Positions 32,140-43,739 of a DNA stretch of 64,000 nt are shown piece after piece. The notes beneath the pieces are model-generated. The model did no database searches. It was not told the origin of the DNA and saw only the letters and a program-made list of their open reading frames with translations. The translations under genes were made by a program, and so were the position numbers. Source of the stretch: Mesostigma viride (taxonomy: Eukaryota; Streptophyta; Mesostigmatophyceae; Mesostigmatales; Mesostigmataceae); the NCBI GenBank assembly GCA_009746045.1, contig RPFO01000120.1:62001-126000 (forward strand), given 5' to 3'. Numbering within the stretch: the first letter of the stretch is position 1; the number at the start of each line of letters is the position of its first letter.

Positions 32140-34410
32140 AGCTGCCTGCAAGAATCCAGCCTGAAATGAGTTCATTTGTTCACTGTTCATATTTGTTTCA
32201 TGTAAGAAAAGGGGGAAAATGACGAAAAACTGCACATGTATGCGGTCAAATGTCACCATTTGAGCTCAGAATGAGCCCAATTTTTGTGGGTGGTCTATTT
32301 TCATGGTCTAGATGCTGCCTGCAAGAATCCAGCCTGATATGAGTTCATTTGTTCACTATTCATATTTGTTTCATGTAAGAAAAGGGGGAAAATGACGAAA
32401 AACTGCACATGTATGCGGTCACATGTCACCATTTGAGCTCAGAATGAGCCCAATTTTTGTGGGTGGTCTATTTTCATGGTCTAGATGCTGCCTGCAAGAA
32501 CCCAGCCTGATATGAGTTCATTTGTTCACTGTTCATATTTGTTTCATGTAAGAAAAGGGGGAAAATGACGAAAAACTGCACATGTATGCTGTCACATGTC
32601 ACCATTTGAGCTCAGAATGAGCCCAATTTTTGTGGGTGGTCTATTTTCATGGTCTAGATGCTGCCTGCAAGTTTCCAGCCTGATACGAGTTCATTTGTCC
32701 ACTGTTCATATTTGTTTCATGTAAGAAAAGGGGGAAAATGACGAAAAACTGCACATGTATGCTGTCACATGTCACCATTTGAGCTCAGAATGAGCCCAAT
32801 TTTTGTGGGTGGTCTATTTTCATGGTCTAGATGCTGCCTGCAAGAACCCAGCCTGATACGAGTTCATTTGTCCACTGTTCATATTTGTTTCATGTAAGAA
32901 AAGGGGGAAATGACGAAAAACTGCACATGTATGCTGTCACATGTCACCATTTGAGCTCAGAATGAGCCCAATTTTTGTGGGTGGTCTATTTTCATGGTAT
33001 AAATGCTGCCTGCAAGAATCCAGCCTGATATGAGTTCATTTGTTCACTATTCATATTTGTTTCATGTAAGAAAAGGGGGAAAATGACGAAAAACTGCACA
33101 TGTATGCGGTCAAATGTCACCATTTGAGCTCAGAATGAGCCCAATTTTTGTGGGTGGTCTATTTTCATGGTCTAGATGCTGCCTGCAAGAACCCAGCCTG
33201 ATATGAGTTCATTTGTTCACTGTTCATATTTGTTTCATGTAAGAAAAGGGGGAAAATGACGAAAAACTGCACATGTATGCTGTCACATGTCACCATTTGA
33301 GCTCAGAATGAGCCCAATTTTCGTGGGTGGTCTATTTTCATGGTATAAATGCTGCCTGCAAGAATCCAGCCTGATATGAGTTCATTTGTTCACTATTCAT
33401 ATTTGTTTCATGTAAGAAAAGGGGGAAAATGACGAAAAACTGCACATGTATGCGGTCAAATGTCACCATTTGAGCTCAGAATGAGCCCAATTTTTGTGGG
33501 TGGTCTATTTTCATGGTCTAGATGCTGCCTGCAAGAACCCAGCCTGATATGAGTTCATTTGTTCACTGTTCATATTTGTTTCATGTAAGAAAAGGGGGAA
33601 AATGACGAAAAACTGCACATGTATGCTGTCACATGTCACCATTTGAGCTCAGAATGAGCCCAATTTTCGTGGGTGGTCTATTTTCATGGTCTAATGCTGC
33701 CTGCAAGAATCCAGCCTGATATGAGTTCATTTGTTCACTATTCATATTTGTTTCATGTAAGAAAAGGGGGAAAATGACGAAAAACTGCACATGTATGCTG
33801 TCACATGTCACCATTTGAGCTCAGAATGAGCCCAATTTTCGTGGGTGGTCTATTTTCATGGTATAAATGCTGCCTGCAAGAATCCAGCCTGATATGAGTT
33901 CGTTTGTCCACTATTCATATTTGTTGCATGTAAGAAAAGGGGGAAAATGACGAAAAACTGCACATGTATGCTGTCACATGTCACCATTTGAGCTCAGAAT
34001 GAGCCCAATTTTTGTGGGTGGTCTATTTTCATGGTCTACATGCTGCCTGCAAGAATCCAGCCTGATATGAGTTCATTTGTCCACTATTCATATTTGTTGC
34101 ATGTAAGAAAAGGGGGAAAATGACGAAAAACTGCACATGTATGCTGTCACATGTCACCATTTGAGCTCAGAATGAGCCCAATTTTTGTGGGTGGTCTATT
34201 TTCATGGTCTACATGCTGCCTGCAACAGTCCAGCCTGAAATGAGTTCATTTGTCCACTATTTATATTTGTTTCATGTAAGAAAAGGGGGAAAATGACGAA
34301 AAACTGCACATGTATGCTGTCACATGTCACCATTTGAGCTCAGAATGAGCCCAATTTTCGTGGGTGGTCTATTTTCATGGTCTACATGCTGCCTGCAACA
34401 GTCCAGCTTT
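32140..34410 (-). repeat. 173/177-bp satellite, right arm of T3
   Basis: About thirteen units of the same satellite in inverted orientation, with minor variants (single-base differences, a 2-bp deletion at one GTCTAGATG/GTCTAATG site). The copy number differs from the left arm. Confidence 0.95.
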
Positions 34411-34490
34411 AGGTACCCTCAGATCTGAAAGATTTTATTTTTACTCATTTGAAGACTTGTGAAATTGAGCAAACACCTATGAATCCCCTC

Positions 34491-35078
34491 TTACCGACTC
34501 GGGTCTCCCAGGCGAAGTATTTTTTGACGCAGCAGCTGGGCTGGCTGCCCTGGCTTTGCACCCGCCAGGTGGTGACGAATACGCCGCCCTCGGTGCTCCC
34601 GACGGTGAGAATCCGGCAGTTGACGGTGGTGGTTTGAGCCGCGGTACGGCGGGGGGGGGCCCGCCCGAGCCTCCTTTGTGGCTTGCAAGGAGCTTTTGAA
34701 GGATGTTCGTGGGGTTAAGGTTTTTACCGGCTCAGATTGGACGCTGTGGATCCCTTTTAAGGACCATTTATTGGGCCTTGTTGCCCTTTATGCTGGCCTC
34801 CTTGGAGTGCTGGCAGGTGTTGTCCAGAACGTGCAACTGGATCGGCTCCTTTACGTTGCCTTGTTGGCCGTCGTCGATGGGCCTGCGCGTGCCTTGATGC
34901 AGACGCTCCCCCTGAATCGTCGCCTGGGCAGTCTGGCCATCACCAAGCTCATCCAGGTCTATGAGCATGGCAAGCTCACCAAGTCCATGCGTCTGGACTT
35001 GTGGAAGCAAATGGCCCAACTTCGTCAAACTGCTCGCGAGACTGTGGAGCCGTATGTGAACCGCTCGGAACTGCTGTA
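34491..35078 (+). pseudogene. Gag of X2 (piece 2)
   Basis: Continues the Gag frame after T3. It carries a G9 run at 34651-34659 with the same frame break as X1, then FVACKELLKDVRG...KDHLLGLVALYAG... and KLTKSMRLDLWKQMAQL to NRSELL, where T4 inserts at TA. Here the helical region is open without the second frame break of X1. Confidence 0.88.
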
Positions 35079-35199
35079 GTCCTAGCCTAAGATGGATTTG
35101 TACTACAGCACTAGTACAAATTGTTTTTTTTTCAACATTGTTATTTAATGCCTCTCATAGGTCCAAAGCATGGAGGTCAGTGTCCCAACATGTGGTGAC

Positions 35200-35580
35200 A
35201 CCGTGACACCGTGACACCGTGACACCGTGACACCGTGACATCACAACACTAGCATTTCACAGTTAATTGTATGATGTCACATGGTAATGTGACGTTCAGC
35301 ACTGGTATCATGATGTCCACATGTAAGCTAAAGCGCTGCCCAACATGACGTGACACCGTGACATCATGACACCGTGACATCGTGACACCGTGACACCGTG
35401 ACATCACAACACTAGCTAGCATTTCACAGTTTGTATGATGTCACAAGGTAATGTGATGTACAGCACTGATATCATGATGTCCACATGTAAGCTGAAGCGC
35501 TGCCCAACATGACGTGACACCGCACGACATCATGACACCGTGACATCGTGACACCGTGACATCGTGACACCGTGACATTG
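35200..35580 (-). repeat. octamer array, left end of T4
   Basis: GACACCGT repeats (complement of GGTGTCAC) in three clusters, separated by a unique segment containing GATGTCCACATGTAAGCT. Variants GACATCGT and GACATCAT are interspersed. Confidence 0.92.
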
Positions 35581-35690
35581 AATCTTGCTATGTATGGAGA
35601 TATCGTTTTTCACTTCTCTAACTTGAGTAATGCAAGCACAAGGCAACATAATTAGTTTTGAACCCCTGAAAAGAAAGAACCTTACATGCC

Positions 35691-36821
35691 CTACGTCTCA
35701 GAACACTGTTGCATCATGCATGACACCAGGACACGGTGACAAAGTGGCATGGCACAAGATACAACTGCATTTGACACCAAATATTGATAAGATACAATGT
35801 TGCCCAAATCACCGTCGTGCAGGTCACGCATTATGTCCTCCTCTGCATGTGTGCAGACGTCACCGATGCAAAACGTTGTCACCTTCTGGGTGCTACCAGA
35901 GCTAGCTGCCGTGAACGCAACGCACAGCTGAGGCCAGTCTGTCTTGGTCTCTAGCTTGACGTTGCCAAACTTGTCATTAAGCAGCTTGGGGAAGTCGTGC
36001 GCTGGTGTGATGTCGCCCTCGTCAACAGAAACCTGCGGCACCCCATCAATGCACCTGGCGGTGCTGGGAACGCCTTTCCCCAAGTCCAACATCCGAACGA
36101 CAGCCGGCTTGGAAGCCGTAGGAGCTCTGGAAGGGATGCTCGAGCTGGCTCCCTGCATGTGCACCCCCAAATATCCCAGGTATTTCACCAGACGCCTCCG
36201 AGGCACTGCGTCCGATGATGCCTGGTGCAAAACAATAGCATTTATAGCACGCAAAACAAGAAAGCAAAACAAGAAAGTTACGTATTTTCTCCGACACCAA
36301 ACGTCATCGTACCCTCCATGCAGCAGCCTCGTGCAAGCTGAATTGCATAGAAGCTGCAACTACGATTCTATTCATGAAAGCATACAGGCAGGCAGTCGAC
36401 ATCCCAAGCAGGATAACCCCCCTATAAACAACAACCCCTCGCGGGGGGCGCGTGAAAACGGCAAGAGCAAAGCGGAGCCCGCCGCCTTTGGGCGGGCGGA
36501 GCGGAGCGGAGAATTTTTTTTGGAAAATGGGGCAAACCATGGGGGTTTTCTTACGGAATTTACCTGCGATCTTCCTTGCGATGCAGTTTTGCCTGGTCGC
36601 TCGCGCTCCCCCTCCGAACCGCCATCAGAGGCTGCATTCATTCTATTAAGCTCATTCAGCGCGCCCCGGACGTACACGGTTGATTTCTTATCTTTTGGTT
36701 GTTCATCTGCCTTCCCGTCTACAGCAGCGCCATCATCGGCTGTCTCGGCATGCTCTGCACGTTCATCCGAGCCATACTGTTCATGGATTTCTGCCGGCGG
36801 CTGCTGTTCGCCGCTAGCCAT
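35691..36821 (-). CDS. two-exon gene of T4, function unknown
   Basis: Exon 1 (36821-36564) starts MASGEQQPPAEIHEQYG and is acidic, 86 codons. A GT donor (CAG|GTAAAT) at 36563 and an acceptor (TTGCACCAG) at 36222 remove a 342-nt phase-0 intron that contains stops in the relevant frame. Exon 2 (36221 to 35691 or an earlier splice) continues ASSDAVPRRRLVKYLGYLG and later TTFCIGDVCTHAEED. About 260 residues in total. No domain recognised. It is divergently arranged with the gene at 37375. Splicing is predicted from consensus only. Confidence 0.45.
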
Positions 36822-37374
36822 CGCAGCTATATCCTATCAAACTCCGCTGTCCTAAAAACACGAACAAACACGAGGGCACGCAAATTATCTACGTCGTGCG
36901 TCCAGAAGTACTTGTCGAGCTTAATCTGTATATTATTTTGCGTTCAAGTTCTCCGGACCTCGTGACATCGGGTGCATGCCTTCGTTCCCGAGGTCGATGT
37001 CCCGAGGTCCCGAGAACTTGCGGCCCAAATTTAGGTGGTGTCCCGAGGTCCCGACACCTGATTGGCCCGTTGAGATTCGCTCAGAATCAAGAGCAATCAA
37101 TGCGGACCACGAGTAGCTCGGACCTCGTGACACCACCTCGGGCCAGGCGGGTGCACTTGCACGCCGATATATCGACAACGATGGAAGATTGCATCGGTAA
37201 AATGTATTAGCCGGGTAATAACAACTCGGGCAGACCGGGCTGCAGTTGGAGCCCGTTTTGCCATGTTTAGATTCCACCCCACTGGCGTGGGGACCTACGT
37301 TTGCCATCTGCACACGTAGAAAAGGGGGCGGAAGTGTTATTTAATTTGCACGGGTGCCCAGTGGACATCATAGC
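36822..37374. promoter_or_regulatory. shared bidirectional promoter region of T4 genes
   Basis: The 553-bp gap between divergent start codons contains at least five copies of CGAGGTCC/GGACCTCG (about 36955, 36990, 37003, 37044 and 37120), including an inverted pair CAAGTTCTC...GAGAACTTG (36944-37020) and the palindromic GGTGTC..GACACC around 37037-37058. This suggests binding sites for a factor controlling both genes. Function inferred from symmetry. Confidence 0.45.
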
Positions 37375-39210
37375 CATGGCGAGGTCCACAGTTGTCATGG
37401 ACCCCGGCCCAGGGGCGCTGGGTTGGCAGATTTTGGCAGCGTTTGTCTTGCTGCTAATCCTGGGATACGTCGTTTTAACCACCATGGCGAGGCGGGGCGT
37501 CCGGTTGTCTGCTGCTGCCGTGTTCAGGACAATCTTCAAAGCAGTGGCGACAATCATGGAAGTCCATGTTGAGCGTTTTCGCACAAAGGTTATGGGTGAA
37601 TGTTCCCGCTGTCGAAAGCTGAAGGATGCCATTTTGTTTTACCGGACCACTGACCGGGCCAGGTGGGAGGCCAGTAAGGAGAAGTTAGCTGATCACACTG
37701 ATTTCTTTAATGGGGAGCGGATGGCTTATCTGCAGCGAAGGTTCGAAGGCGGAGGCCTTAACGGATGTGCCCGCCCATTGGTGGATCGAGGCCTCTTGGG
37801 CCGAACGGGGAGGCCTGCGACATGGTCAGCGTCAACTCGAGGCGCGCGAGTGATGGCAAACAGCTTTTTGGCGCGCTGGTCATGGAGGCAGCCAAGGCAC
37901 TCAAGGGCAGCCCGGGTCTCGCTGCTTTCGCCGATTGGGATGGCGATCACGCAATCCGCTCTCACTGCTCTAAACTCAGTCGGCAGTTTCCAGACGTCAT
38001 GACGGAGGAAAAGCAAGCAGAGCTCAACGACGAGATCCGCGGCTTTCCCACTGACCCAGCGCAAGTAGAAGAGTGCGCGTCGGTGTTTGACGTCATGATC
38101 CAGAAGCTGACAGAGTGCAGGGAGCAGCAAAAGGACAAGCCCCTCCCTTTCCGTCTCCATTCTGCAGGGGATCAGGCGATCATGCGGGCTACCCGTGCCC
38201 TGGAAGCGCCGCTGCATCCAATTGTCACCCACGCTGGCGACCGCCGGCACGAAGTGCATGCTGCCATTCAGCGGGCGCGACGCGCGGCTGAGCAGCTGCC
38301 TGCCGCCCCTGCCCACCCTGCCGCCCTGGCCGCCCCTGCCGCCTCTACCGCTTCTGCCGCACATGCCACGCCTGTTGTGGTCGCCTCCAATCTGCCTGCA
38401 GATGCCAGCGGTGGTGCCCGGACTACTGCGACCTCGGACCGGATTTTTACGGTAAATCCCGGCATCATCTCCCACGGCGATCTGCTTATCGGCAAGAGGC
38501 CTGCAGTAACGTGCGGGGATGGCATGCCGTGGCCAGAAGAGATTCTGGTAAAAGTCACGGATGCATCTACAGTGCGTGCATGCGGGACTCTGACAGTTTC
38601 TGTGTATTATTCACCCTCCTGGGAAGGGCAGTTTAGCAAGCTCGTACTCGCCGGTGGTGGGCCGGGCCTGGTAGTGCCGGCGTCAGATATCATTGTTCAA
38701 CACTGGACAGTTGGTGCAACAGGGCAGGCTGTCCACACTCCCACGCTTACAGCAACACGGAAACTGTCTGGTGCAACCCTCCAGGCTTTGCGAGACCATC
38801 CACATGTGCACTTTGCCGGATTTAAAACACAGCAAGCTGCCGCCGCGACATCCAAAGCTGCATGTGCGGCATACTTTGCTGAGCACGGTCTGCAGGCGCT
38901 AGAAGGGAGGAGGCTTTGTGCGTTGTGGGGTGCTTCCAAGACCCGTTTTCATGGGTGGGTCGTAGGAGTGGATGAGAGTGATGGGAAGGTGAAGATTGAG
39001 ACAATGTGGTCTGACGGCAAGGGGGCTTCATACACCTCCTTGGAGGAAGTATTGAGTTTCATATGCGGGTGCCCGCATGCGGCTCGTGCCTTTGGCCGTG
39101 CAAAGTTTTTTCAGGATGACACCGCAGGCGGTGTCGGGACGGAGCGGGATGTGCCGCCCGATGCTTCTACTAGTGAGAGTAGTGATGATGAAAGTGATGA
39201 GGATGAGTGA
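37375..39210 (+). CDS. membrane-anchored, Tudor-like protein of T4, one frameshift
   Basis: A first frame from ATG 37375 has a hydrophobic segment (ILAAFVLLLILGYVVL, residues ~20-36) and a Cys pair CSRCRKLKD. A second frame (37765-39210, sense from about 37800) continues with helices, a Pro/Ala linker (~38290-38400), and a C-terminal module RLCALWGASKTRFHGWVVGV...WSDGKG resembling Tudor/SH3-type folds. It ends in an acidic tail SESSDDESDEDE. The frame change near 37760-37800 may be an indel or a missed intron. About 600 residues in total. The function is not known; acidic tails also end ORFs in two CACTA elements here. Confidence 0.45.
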
Positions 39211-39247
39211 GGGGGCGTGGGACTGATATTAAGTTAGACAATTATAT

Positions 39248-41209
39248 TTCATGTCCCACGTAGCTCCCACAAAAACCAGCATCTTCATTAAAACAATAAG
39301 TGGAAGCATACATGTGACACTAATTGACATGCCCGGAGGCACGCCGTTCAAGGCCCTTCATGAAGTACGTTGCCCTAGAGGCAACCAAGACACGGGTGGG
39401 TGGGTGGGGAGCAAAGAAAGAGGCCGACAAAACCAGCCAGAGCGGCTTTTAGTCGCAAAACCTCCCTTATCCCTAGCTAACTGACGTCATTAAACCCTTA
39501 TGTTTAGTGGATGCTAGTAAGACGCTAACCGTACAGACCGGGGGTAGAATATCCCGAATCTGCACGGCTAGTATTAAATAATGCGTAGGTTGTTCTTTTC
39601 AGGGGCACTGCACCTCACGCCCCGTTCCGCCCGGGTATAATCAACCCAAGCGCGGAACGCACATTTTATTTAATTCATTTTTCAACCATGCACTATATTG
39701 CATCTACTAATCACAAAAGCTCTAGCCAAACAGCTACGAGTAAACACTACGACCTATAAGCCGCTCATCCAGCGGCCTCTTGTTCCCGCATTCACGTATA
39801 GAAGAAACTCCGTTCAAAGAACCCCGATTCATGTCCCACGTAGCTCCCACAAAAACCAGCATCTTCATTAAAACAATAAGTGGAAGCATACATGTGACAC
39901 TAATTGACATGCCCGGAGGCACGCCGTTCAAGGCCCTTCATGAAGTACGTTGCCCAATCACCCCCGCCCTGGCTTTCCCTTGAAGCCGCACTCCACCTTG
40001 CTCGTTGTCACAAGTGACCGCCCTGCCGCAAAACGGGAGCCCCCCCACATCGGGAGGCGTGTGCCCGGCGGCTGTGGATGCATGGCCAGGCCCAAAAAGG
40101 CCCAGCGCATTTGCACTGCGATTGCGCACGGCCAGCCTATCATGACCCCTCTCGGGGCCCCGAGTCGGTACCGCTATGGCCGTCTCCCCATAGACCCGGG
40201 GTGCTTCGAGAAAAAACGTGGACCTAGCCCAGGCCCCGCCAGCCCGGATGCCCGAGGCCACAGCCCCAGGCACCTGGCTGAACGAGAGTCCGTTCAGCCA
40301 AGACCGCATTCCCCCCGAGGTTTCTATGCGTGGGGAAAAAATTTCTAGCTTAGGCGCTTTTCCCATCGCCGTCCCCAGCCCCAACCACCCCCCCTCGGCG
40401 GAAGGCAATTGCAAAGTTTGCTGGCCAGCAGCAATTTCCGAAGAAAAAGCCGCAGGCCGCGGACCGAGACACGGGTCGCCAGTGCCAGCCATCCGGCTCC
40501 AACCCGGGGTGCAAGCATCCCCAGGTACGGAGCACCAGCTCGCGCACTGGGCCGACCAAGCGACAGTTGAGCACCTGTCACGGCATCCGGCCCACCAAAG
40601 ACCCCAAGCTGGGGAAAAGGTGCGGACCGGAGGTAATCATTTTCTTTTCTTTTAGTTAACCGAGCGAGGAACTACGCCTGGCCGGTTAACAACTGGAAGT
40701 CTCACCACTGGCCAAGTGGCCAGTGCAACCAGTGCTTTTGGGATTTTGCTCCGCAGCACCCATAGCTGCGGCTGCCGCCGCAACGACAACGAGCAAAGAA
40801 AGAGGCCGACAAAACCAGCCAGAGCGGCTTTTAGTCGCAAAACCTCCCTTATCCCTAGCTAACTGACGTCATTAAACCCTTATGTTTAGTGGATGCTAGT
40901 AAGACGCTAACCGTACAGACCGGGGGTAGAATATCCCGAATCTGCACGGCTAGTATTAAATAATGCGTAGGTTGTTCTTTTCAGGGGCACTGCACCTCAC
41001 GCCCCGTTCCGCCCGGGTATAATCAACCCAAGCGCGGAACGCACATTTTATTTAATTCATTTTTCAACCATGCACTATATTGCATCTACTAATCACAAAA
41101 GCTCTAGCCAAACAGCTACGAGTAAACACTACGACCTATAAGCCGCTCATCCAGCGGCCTCTTGTTCCCGCATTCACGTATAGAAGAAACTCCGTTCAAA
41201 GAACCCCGA
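39248..41209 (+). mobile_element. dimeric repeat element, copy 2
   Basis: Units 39248-39827 and 39828-41209 have the same short+long structure as 6005-7965. The only difference that I noticed is one extra A in the GGGGAAAAAATTT run near 40340. The 5' flank is AATTATA and the 3' flank CTGTCC; there is no target duplication. The single-base difference breaks the 234-codon ORF that crosses the long unit in copy 1, so that ORF is probably not a gene. Confidence 0.75.
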
Positions 41210-41624
41210 CTGTCCATGTGACAGTGTGCAAGGGTGCATAACAATCAGTGCATCATTGGCTGGTTATCGCGAGGTCATGTTTTGCCTGGCATGGTCCCTC
41301 TAATGATGACTCTATGTCATAAATGTCCCTCACTATAACGACTCAATGAGAATGTGTTATAATTTTTCATTTTAAGTTAGACATGTATGATGTCAATGAG
41401 GCACCCATGAATATACTTAGTTGTCTCTTTTATACAGTCACATGATGTGTTCCCACGTACCATGCTGAAATAAATTATGTGCATGCTTAAATATTGTCAA
41501 GGCAAGCAGCAATTAATAAACGCTTAGCTGCAATTTGTGAATGCTTACATGTGTATAGTTAGACAACTACAATGTCAATACAATTCTGCAAAGATGTGTC
41601 TTTACATGCAATATGAGGCGCCAT

Positions 41625-41690
41625 GGTGGTGTCACGGTGTCACGGTGTCACGGAGTCACGGTGTCACGGAGTCACGGTGTCCAGGTCATC
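41625..41690 (+). repeat. octamer cluster, T4 interior
   Basis: GGTGTCAC octamers with GGAGTCAC variants, in a unit of the same higher-order repeat as 43740-44515. It is separated from them only by the LINE-like insertion, so the two were one array. The preceding stretch 41210-41620 holds no gene that I can see. Confidence 0.9.
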
Positions 41691-42156
41691 TAGGGCAACC
41701 TTAATTAATTAATTAATTAATTAATTATCAACATCACTCCGTTGGGAGTAGATGTAGCACATAGCCCTGAGAAGGGGCATATGGCTTTTAATACATTCTA
41801 GGCTACTTCATGCAAGGGTGGGAATGTAAGCTACCCCTGCTCTAGGTGCACCAGGGCACCCGCACCCTCATCATGGTCTATCACGCTATGCCCGGGTAAG
41901 GGGGGAGCATGCCTGTGAGGGGGAAGATCATCATGGCTATACGAAAACTAGAGCGTGGCATCTCAGCAGAGAGCAGCTCTCTGCATGGGCACAGCATTAC
42001 TAAATAAAACTAGGCATCGTCTGGAGTGTGGCTCATCATAGGCACACATGTACATGATTACATAAAGCGCGTGGCTTAGCTGGAATAGGGCCTCTAGGAG
42101 GCGTACATGTACATGGCCACGGTCTATCTATTCTACACTACTACTGCTGTATTCCC

Positions 42157-42968
42157 CTAAGCTGGGGCGTCTGGAGTCGCTGGGGCCGCGGGGGTCGCCT
42201 GCCAGGGCTTGTGGCCGACGTAGATGGCCGCCCCCTTCCAGTACACCGGCTGCCCCGCCTTGGTCTGCCGGAGCTGGAGGTAGGTCGGCCATAGCTCCCG
42301 TCGCCGTTGTTGCTGCGCCAGGGTCAAGTCGTCACCAAGGGTGAAGAGAGTCTTCTCGAGCCGCTTGCGGCGTCTGAGAAAGGAAATCTTCAATGTCCGC
42401 CGGGGTCTTAAAGGTGAGAAGGAGCGGGGGCGGCCCGGCCTTACCCCGCGCGCGGGGAAGGCGGTGGGCGGCCAGCTCGATCTCACCAGTAAGGCCCATG
42501 CGATCAAGGATTTCTCTCTCAAAAGCACGCGCAAGCGTCTCGGAATTCTCACCTTCCTCCATCTTGAGGTTCTTGACAATGACGTTGAGGCTGCGCTTGG
42601 CGAGCTCGGCCTCCTCGCGGAGGTCAAGCGTCTGCCGTTGGAGCTGGGCTGCGACGGCGGAGGTGGTGGAGGTGGTGTGTTGCTTAAGCAGGTCCGCCCA
42701 GGTGGTGATGGGAGGAGCATCGCCGGCCAGGCCAGCCGGGGCTGGCGTGGCGGCAATGTCCTTCACCGCCTGGGCGGTGAGGCCTGCGGTGTTCTGCAGA
42801 ACCTCGATAGCGATGGCGTTGTCGCTGGTCGATGTCGCGGAGCTGGGCGGTGATGGAGTCGGAGGGGGGGGGGGGGAGGAGGCGAGGAGGGTGGCGGTGG
42901 CGGCGGCGGTGGCGGTGGGGATTTTGGGGAGCTCAGCAGCCATCTTACGGCCCATGACTTCCATTTCG
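42157..42968 (-). pseudogene. LINE ORF1-like RNA-binding protein
   Basis: Starts at an ATG near 42968 (MEVMGRKMAAELPK). There is a Pro-rich N-terminus, a helical/coiled segment (LQRQTLDLREEAELAKRSL), an RRM-like core (NVIVKNLKMEEGE ... AHRLPRARG ... LLLTFKTPADIEDFL) and, after one frameshift near 42370, a C-terminal domain GDDLTLAQQQRRRELWPTYL...AAIYVG. This order matches the L1 ORF1 / transposase_22 type nucleic-acid chaperone. Such proteins coat LINE RNA. No RT follows. Confidence 0.7.
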
Positions 42969-42981
42969 CAAGAAAGGGGCG

Positions 42982-43482
42982 TCACATGCTGTGAGAGAGG
43001 CGGAGGAGGGCGAATTCGGTCAAGGGGACGGGTTGCCAGAGGTCCGCGGAACAGCGTTGAAGGATGGAAAAGAGGGCGGCAAGCTGAAGGCGCGGTCGCG
43101 ACCAGCCAGACAGGTCAGCTGAGCGGAGCTGAAACTGGCCGTCAGACTGGCTGCGGAAACATTTGTGGCGTTGGAGGCGTTGGCACAGGTCAAGAAGGGA
43201 GGCATACGACCCATAAAACAGGAGCTCCAGCATCCGGATGTGTGGCCTGTCGAAATAGCCAGGTCTGCGGACGTCGAAGGTGGAAAATAACTCGTCAACG
43301 TCAAAGTCGGTCTCAGACCAGCTAGGTTCGGTGGGGCGGCTGCGTTTGGGCTCGGGCGAGGCTGAAGGCGAAGCACTGAAGCCCGGGAGGGTGCTGGACG
43401 ACCACCAGTGCGCGACTAGTGTCATCGCTGCCTGCCGGGCCTGAGGGCGAGGCTGCAGCCGGAGCTGCAGGCGTATTTTCAT
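42982..43482 (-). CDS. upstream ORF in the LINE-like element
   Basis: 166 codons ending with a TGA at 42984-42982, immediately before the ORF1-like frame. Contains FDVDELFSTFDVRRPGYFDRP and several Leu/Cys-rich helices. Not recognised. It could be an N-terminal part of ORF1 in another frame, or a separate small ORF. Confidence 0.3.
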   Translation of the reverse strand: MKIRLQLRLQPRPQARQAAMTLVAHWWSSSTLPGFSASPSASPEPKRSRPTEPSWSETDFDVDELFSTFDVRRPGYFDRPHIRMLELLFYGSYASLLDLCQRLQRHKCFRSQSDGQFQLRSADLSGWSRPRLQLAALFSILQRCSADLWQPVPLTEFALLRLSHSM

Positions 43483-43739
43483 TGCCGAGCGCAGCCGTCA
43501 GGCTGCGTTGCGTCGATAAGCGTTTGCTAATCGTATATTGCGTAATAGCGTCGGAAAATTATATCAGCATGTGCGTCTTAGAAAGACGAAGCGATTGTGA
43601 TATTCACGACTAAATTCGGTGCTCAAACGTGAAAGTTATGAGCTCCGCCGTCAGCCATGGCTACCTCGTGGCTCGTGGCTCGCGGGGCAACCTTGTCATT
43701 ATCAAATAGACATATAATCCCCATTACTTAATCGCTAAA

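Larger units (their letters stand above)
28231..34490. mobile_element. foldback-like TIR element T3 in X2 Gag (TTA duplication)
   Basis: The ends are inverted: GAGGGGATTCATAAGTGTTT at 28231 and the complement ending ATGAATCCCCTC at 34490, flanked by TTA on both sides. Excision restores the Gag sequence seen in X1. Inside the outer termini are tandem ~175-bp units, six on the left and about thirteen in opposite orientation on the right. A further ~108-bp inverted pair follows (29377-29484 and 32037-32144). The inverted arms thus total over 1.2 kb. TTA duplication is typical of PIF/Harbinger, but no transposase of that type is recognisable. Confidence 0.88.
41703..43684 (-). mobile_element. LINE-like insertion with ORF1 only
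   Basis: Flanked by a 10-bp direct duplication GGGCAACCTT (41693-41702 and 43685-43694), inside an octamer array. The left end is an (AATT)n tract (41703-41727), i.e. a simple-repeat 3' tail on the minus strand, as many LINEs have. The element is 1982 bp and encodes an ORF1-type protein but no reverse transcriptase. About 300 bp of its 5' end recurs at 45576-45880. The region 41730-42156 is 3' untranslated. Confidence 0.75.

Noticed and set aside
28338-34410. CRISPR-like or gene-cluster interpretation of the 173/177-bp repeats
   Set aside because: Whole units are repeated with no spacer diversity; a satellite in inverted transposon arms.
37726-38475. 249-codon minus-strand ORF opposite the T4 gene
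   Set aside because: Gly/Arg-rich shadow of the Pro/Ala linker of the plus-strand protein.
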